A stretch of DNA of 64,000 nt, from contig NZ_BLJU01000018.1 of assembly GCF_009932725.1 (NCBI RefSeq), positions 1 to 64,000 on the forward strand, read 5' to 3'. Under the pieces are notes generated by a model that did no database searches, was not told the origin of the DNA, and saw only the letters and a list, made by a program, of their open reading frames with translations. This document shows, one piece after another, positions 61,056-64,000 of the stretch. Source of the stretch: Pseudomonas yangonensis (lineage in GTDB: Bacteria; Pseudomonadota; Gammaproteobacteria; Pseudomonadales; Pseudomonadaceae). Position numbers and translations under genes: made by a program. Each line of letters opens with the position of its first letter. Within the stretch, counting starts at the first letter, position 1.

Positions 61056-62096
61056 ATGCAGCTCAACGAACTCAACCAACGCCTCGCCGATCTCGGCGCC
61101 AAGCCCCAGCATATCGGGCGCATTACCCGTGCCTGGCTGCAGGGCAAGGCGCTGGACACCGGCACCAAGCACCAGAAAACCGAGAATTTCCTGCCGCTTA
61201 CGGTGCGTGAAGGGCTACCTGCCATTGCCGAAAGCCTCGAGCAGCTGGCCCGGGTCAGCAGCGAACACCCGGGCTCCGACGGCTCATCGCGCCTGCTGGT
61301 GGAGTTGGCCGACCGGCAGATGGTTGAAAGCGTGCTGTTGCCTCGGGACGGCCTGTGCATCTCAAGCCAGGTGGGTTGCGCCGTCGGCTGCACCTTCTGC
61401 ATGACCGGCAAGAGCGGTCTGCTGCGCCAGCTCAGCAGTGCCGAGATGGTCGCTCAGGTGGTGCTCGGCCGGCGTCGGCGCGCGGTGAAGAAGGTGGTGT
61501 TCATGGGCATGGGCGAACCCGCTCACAACCTCGACAACGTGCTGGAGGCCATCGACCTGCTCGGCACCGAGGGCGGTATCGGTCACCGCAATCTGGTGTT
61601 CTCCACGGTTGGCGATCCCCGCGTCTTCGAACGCCTGCCCAAACAACGCGTGCGCCCTGCCCTGGCCCTTTCGCTGCACACCACCGACGCCGAGCTGCGC
61701 CAGCGCCTGCTGCCCAAAGCGCCACGCATCGACCCGGAGCAGCTGATGGAGCTGGGCGAAGCTTATGCCCGCAGCATCGACTACCCAATCCAGTACCAAT
61801 GGACGCTGCTCAGGGGCATCAACGACAGTCAGCAGGAAATGGACAACATCCTGCGCCTGTTCAAGGGCAAGTTCGCCGTGCTCAACCTCATCCCCTACAA
61901 CAGCCTGGAAGCCGACGAATACCAACGCCCCGACGGTGAGCGCATCGTCGAGATGGTGCGCTACCTGCATAGCCGGGGTGTGCTGACCAAGGTGCGCAAC
62001 TCCGCCGGCCAGGACGTGGATGGCGGTTGCGGTCAGTTGCGTGCACGGGCGGTGGATGTGGTCAACACCAGTCGGCTGCATAAAAATCGCGGCTGA
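61056..62096 (+). CDS. RlmN/Cfr-like radical SAM RNA methyltransferase (second copy type)
   Basis: 346 residues. The radical SAM cluster cysteines are Cys108, Cys112 and Cys115 (GCAVGCTFCMTG), followed by GMGEPAHNLDNV and the C-terminal methyl-carrying Cys region DVDGGCGQL. RlmN makes 2-methyladenosine at A2503 of 23S rRNA and A37 of some tRNAs; Cfr makes 8-methyladenosine and gives antibiotic resistance. This protein is shorter than housekeeping RlmN and lacks its N-terminal motif, and pseudomonads are known to carry a separate RlmN on another locus. The target cannot be assigned. Confidence 0.82.
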   Translation: MQLNELNQRLADLGAKPQHIGRITRAWLQGKALDTGTKHQKTENFLPLTVREGLPAIAESLEQLARVSSEHPGSDGSSRLLVELADRQMVESVLLPRDGLCISSQVGCAVGCTFCMTGKSGLLRQLSSAEMVAQVVLGRRRRAVKKVVFMGMGEPAHNLDNVLEAIDLLGTEGGIGHRNLVFSTVGDPRVFERLPKQRVRPALALSLHTTDAELRQRLLPKAPRIDPEQLMELGEAYARSIDYPIQYQWTLLRGINDSQQEMDNILRLFKGKFAVLNLIPYNSLEADEYQRPDGERIVEMVRYLHSRGVLTKVRNSAGQDVDGGCGQLRARAVDVVNTSRLHKNRG

Positions 62097-62099
62097 TGC

Positions 62100-62126
62100 T
62101 CAAGAACGGCTGCGCTTAACCGATAA
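62100..62126 (+). promoter_or_regulatory. Sigma28 (FliA) promoter of the second chemoreceptor gene
   Basis: TCAAGAAC (62100-62107), exact 11-bp spacer, then ACCGATAA (62119-62126) matches FliA elements (TCAAG.../GCCGATAA) with a single change in the -10. It lies about 115 bp before the chemoreceptor ATG. Confidence 0.7.
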
Positions 62127-62239
62127 GCAACGTACAGAGAACACACGTCCAACAGGCAAAACGCCAGCACTGTACTAGGTTTTAAAGAACCACCTTGCAT
62201 GGATGCAGCCCCGCCTTTCTTGCATCCTGGAGTCCACCG

Positions 62240-64000
62240 ATGAAAATCGCCCACAAGGTCGGTATCGCAGCCGCGACCGTGCTTTTTCTTACCACCAGCT
62301 TGTTATCCCTTTCGCAGGTCAGCCAGGTACGAGAAACCCTGCGCAGCCAGGTTGAAGAAAGCATTGCCGAGTCGAGCAGTGCCCTGGCCGGGCAAATCGA
62401 GAACTGGCTCAACGCCAAGCTGAGGCTGATTGACCTGATGGCGCAGACCATCGATAGCAATTACAGCCCCGAAGAAACCCAACGGGTGTTCAACGCGCCG
62501 CTGCTCAAGAGCGAATTCATTCTGGTATTCGGAGCGTTGGAAGCAGACGGTAAACCGATCAAGAACAGCGATGAGTGGAAACCGAACGCGGATTGGGATG
62601 GACGCCAACGCCCCTGGTACGCCACTGGCAAAGCTGCCAGCCAGGCCATGCTGACCGAGCCGTACGTGGATTCCACCACAAATGAAATCCTTATCTCCGC
62701 CGTGGCCCGCATCAGCGATGCTGGCCAGTTTCTGGGCGCGTTCGGCGGCGATATCCGCCTGCAATCGGTAGCCGACGCGGTCAATACCTTGGATTTCAAC
62801 GATGCTGGCTACGCCTTCCTGCTCAGCCGCTCGGGCAACATCATTTCCCACCCCAACGCCGACTATAACGGCAAGTCCTACAGCGCACTCTTCGATGGTC
62901 AGAGTCCGGCACTGGGTCAGGATTTGCGCGAGGTCGAGGCCGGCGGCAAAACGCTGCTGATCTCCTTCACCCCGCTGCCCAATCTGCGTGGCATGGACTG
63001 GTATATCGGCGTGGTACTGGACGAAAGCGTGGTCATGGCCGAGGCCAATCGCCTGACCTGGCTGGCGGTAGTCGGTACCGTGGTCGGCGTGGCCATCAGT
63101 TTGGTGGTGCTGGGCCTGCTGATGAACAGCCTGCTCAAACCCTTGGGGCTGCTTGGCACCTCGCTGCGCGAAATCAACAGCGGTGAAGGCGATCTGACCC
63201 GCCGCCTGGCGATCACCAGTAACGACGAGGTGGGCGAGCTGTCGCAGGAGTTCAACCGTTTCCTGCAGACCCTGCAGACACTGATCGGCGACGTCATGAG
63301 CAGCTCGCATCAGGTCCGCGAAAGCACCGCACTGACCTCGAACGAATCGGAACAGGCCGCTCGCCGCCTGCAGGAACAGCTGCAGGAACTCGATCAACTG
63401 GCCACCGCCATGCAGGAAATGGCCTCCACAGCCGAGGAAGTGGCACGCAACGCCCAGGCCGCAGCCCAGGCAGCCGTTGCCGCCAACGAGGAAACCGAGA
63501 ACGGCGTGCGCGTGGTGTCGCAATCGAGTTCGGCGATTCGCCACCTGGCCGACGAGATGGACGAAACCAGTCATGCCATCAACGAGCTGGCCAAGCTCAG
63601 CCACAATATCGAGTCGATCCTGCAGGTCATCACCAGCATCGCCGAGCAGACCAACCTGTTGGCGCTGAACGCCGCCATCGAGGCCGCGCGCGCCGGCGAA
63701 TCCGGCCGCGGCTTTGCCGTGGTCGCCGACGAGGTACGCTCGCTGGCCTCGCGCACGCAACAGGCCACGCAGGAAATCCGGCAGATGATCGACCAGCTCC
63801 AGGGCGGTGTGCGTCAGGCCGAGAGCCGTATGCAGCAAAGCCGCGATACGGCCAGCAAGACCGCTGAGGAAGCCGGCGCGGCCAACGACATGCTCGGCCG
63901 CATCCGCGAGGCGATCACCCGCATCAACGACATGAACCTGCAGATCGCCACTGCAGCCGAAGAACAGAGCGCCACCACCGAGGAGATCAACCGCAATACC
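62240..64000 (+). CDS. Methyl-accepting chemotaxis protein with dCache_1 sensor, 3' end missing
   Basis: 587 residues visible; the gene leaves the window. Helix 1 (about 7-28) and helix 2 (about 275-297) flank a periplasmic double-Cache domain with WDGRQRPWYATGKAA and YVDSTTNEILISAVARI and later GAFGGDI, the region that forms the amino acid site in PctA/B/C-type receptors. HAMP and the start of the signalling domain follow, with the tip IAEQTNLLALNAAIEAARAGESGRGFAVVADEVR. The first conserved tyrosine of the amino acid motif is Trp here, so ligand choice may differ. Confidence 0.92.
   Translation, partial: MKIAHKVGIAAATVLFLTTSLLSLSQVSQVRETLRSQVEESIAESSSALAGQIENWLNAKLRLIDLMAQTIDSNYSPEETQRVFNAPLLKSEFILVFGALEADGKPIKNSDEWKPNADWDGRQRPWYATGKAASQAMLTEPYVDSTTNEILISAVARISDAGQFLGAFGGDIRLQSVADAVNTLDFNDAGYAFLLSRSGNIISHPNADYNGKSYSALFDGQSPALGQDLREVEAGGKTLLISFTPLPNLRGMDWYIGVVLDESVVMAEANRLTWLAVVGTVVGVAISLVVLGLLMNSLLKPLGLLGTSLREINSGEGDLTRRLAITSNDEVGELSQEFNRFLQTLQTLIGDVMSSSHQVRESTALTSNESEQAARRLQEQLQELDQLATAMQEMASTAEEVARNAQAAAQAAVAANEETENGVRVVSQSSSAIRHLADEMDETSHAINELAKLSHNIESILQVITSIAEQTNLLALNAAIEAARAGESGRGFAVVADEVRSLASRTQQATQEIRQMIDQLQGGVRQAESRMQQSRDTASKTAEEAGAANDMLGRIREAITRINDMNLQIATAAEEQSATTEEINRNT

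Noticed and set aside
1..64000. CRISPR arrays, tRNA, rRNA, insertion sequences or prophage genes
   Set aside because: No regularly spaced repeats, cloverleaf sequence, transposase, integrase or phage structural gene was recognised on either strand.

Overview
This looks like chromosomal DNA of a fluorescent-type Pseudomonas in the broad sense, possibly the P. mendocina/oleovorans (Ectopseudomonas) group. The evidence is high GC, dense coding with many ATGA stop/start overlaps, and gene sets typical of the genus: mexS-mexT-mexEF-oprN, imuA-imuB-dnaE2, cti next to metH, an OprD-family porin, CheV and PctA-type chemoreceptors. I see no rRNA, tRNA, CRISPR array, insertion sequence, integron or prophage. 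The species assignment is inference.

Layout. 1-1.6 kb (minus): a three-gene unit (YcaC-like hydrolase, ABM-domain membrane protein, Tat-exported amidohydrolase cut by the window edge), behind a decayed LysR gene (1.74-2.21 kb). 2.5-5.3 kb: GlxA-type AraC regulator, DinB-fold protein, and a MexT-like LysR regulator without a pump. 5.5-11.5 kb: four plus-strand genes of the ligase-associated DNA damage response (exonuclease, ATP-dependent ligase, Lhr-like helicase, PdeM phosphoesterase). 12.4-17.5 kb: the SOS mutasome imuA-imuB-dnaE2 behind a consensus LexA box. The two repair blocks are separated only by two small minus-strand genes, so about 12 kb is largely devoted to DNA damage. 17.5-18.1 kb: two inverted copies of an intergenic repeat.

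18.5-28.3 kb is a metabolic and regulatory stretch: OprD-type porin; MocR regulator divergent from an NDH-2-like flavoprotein plus a multi-pass membrane protein that resembles a cytochrome b; SDR enzyme divergent from a LysR regulator; AraC regulator; a small charged protein; CheV. 28.3-36.6 kb is the complete mexS / mexT-mexE-mexF-oprN efflux locus with nod-box-like MexT sites. 36.6-45.4 kb: 7TM-GGDEF cyclase, AadA-like adenylyltransferase with an MmcQ/YjbR protein, UppP with a cold-shock/DUF1294 protein, sCache chemoreceptor, a PnuC/NadR-type NAD-precursor salvage pair, and DUF3429.

45.4-50 kb: an enhancer-binding-protein-like regulator lacking the sigma54-contact loop, divergent from a di-heme cytochrome c (RoxA/MauG-like) plus catalase-fold pair. 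50-55 kb: two small genes, nfuA, acyltransferase and the cis/trans fatty acid isomerase cti. 55-64 kb: metH with a MetR-type box, osmE, a 28-residue hydrophobic protein with a strong ribosome site, DUF1883, DUF5924/DUF2914, an RlmN/Cfr-like methyltransferase, and a dCache chemoreceptor cut by the window end.

The best candidates for under-described systems are the flavoprotein/membrane-protein pair under a MocR regulator (19.8-23.8 kb) and the regulator/di-heme/catalase-fold module (45.4-50 kb). Both are inferred from sequence and context only.
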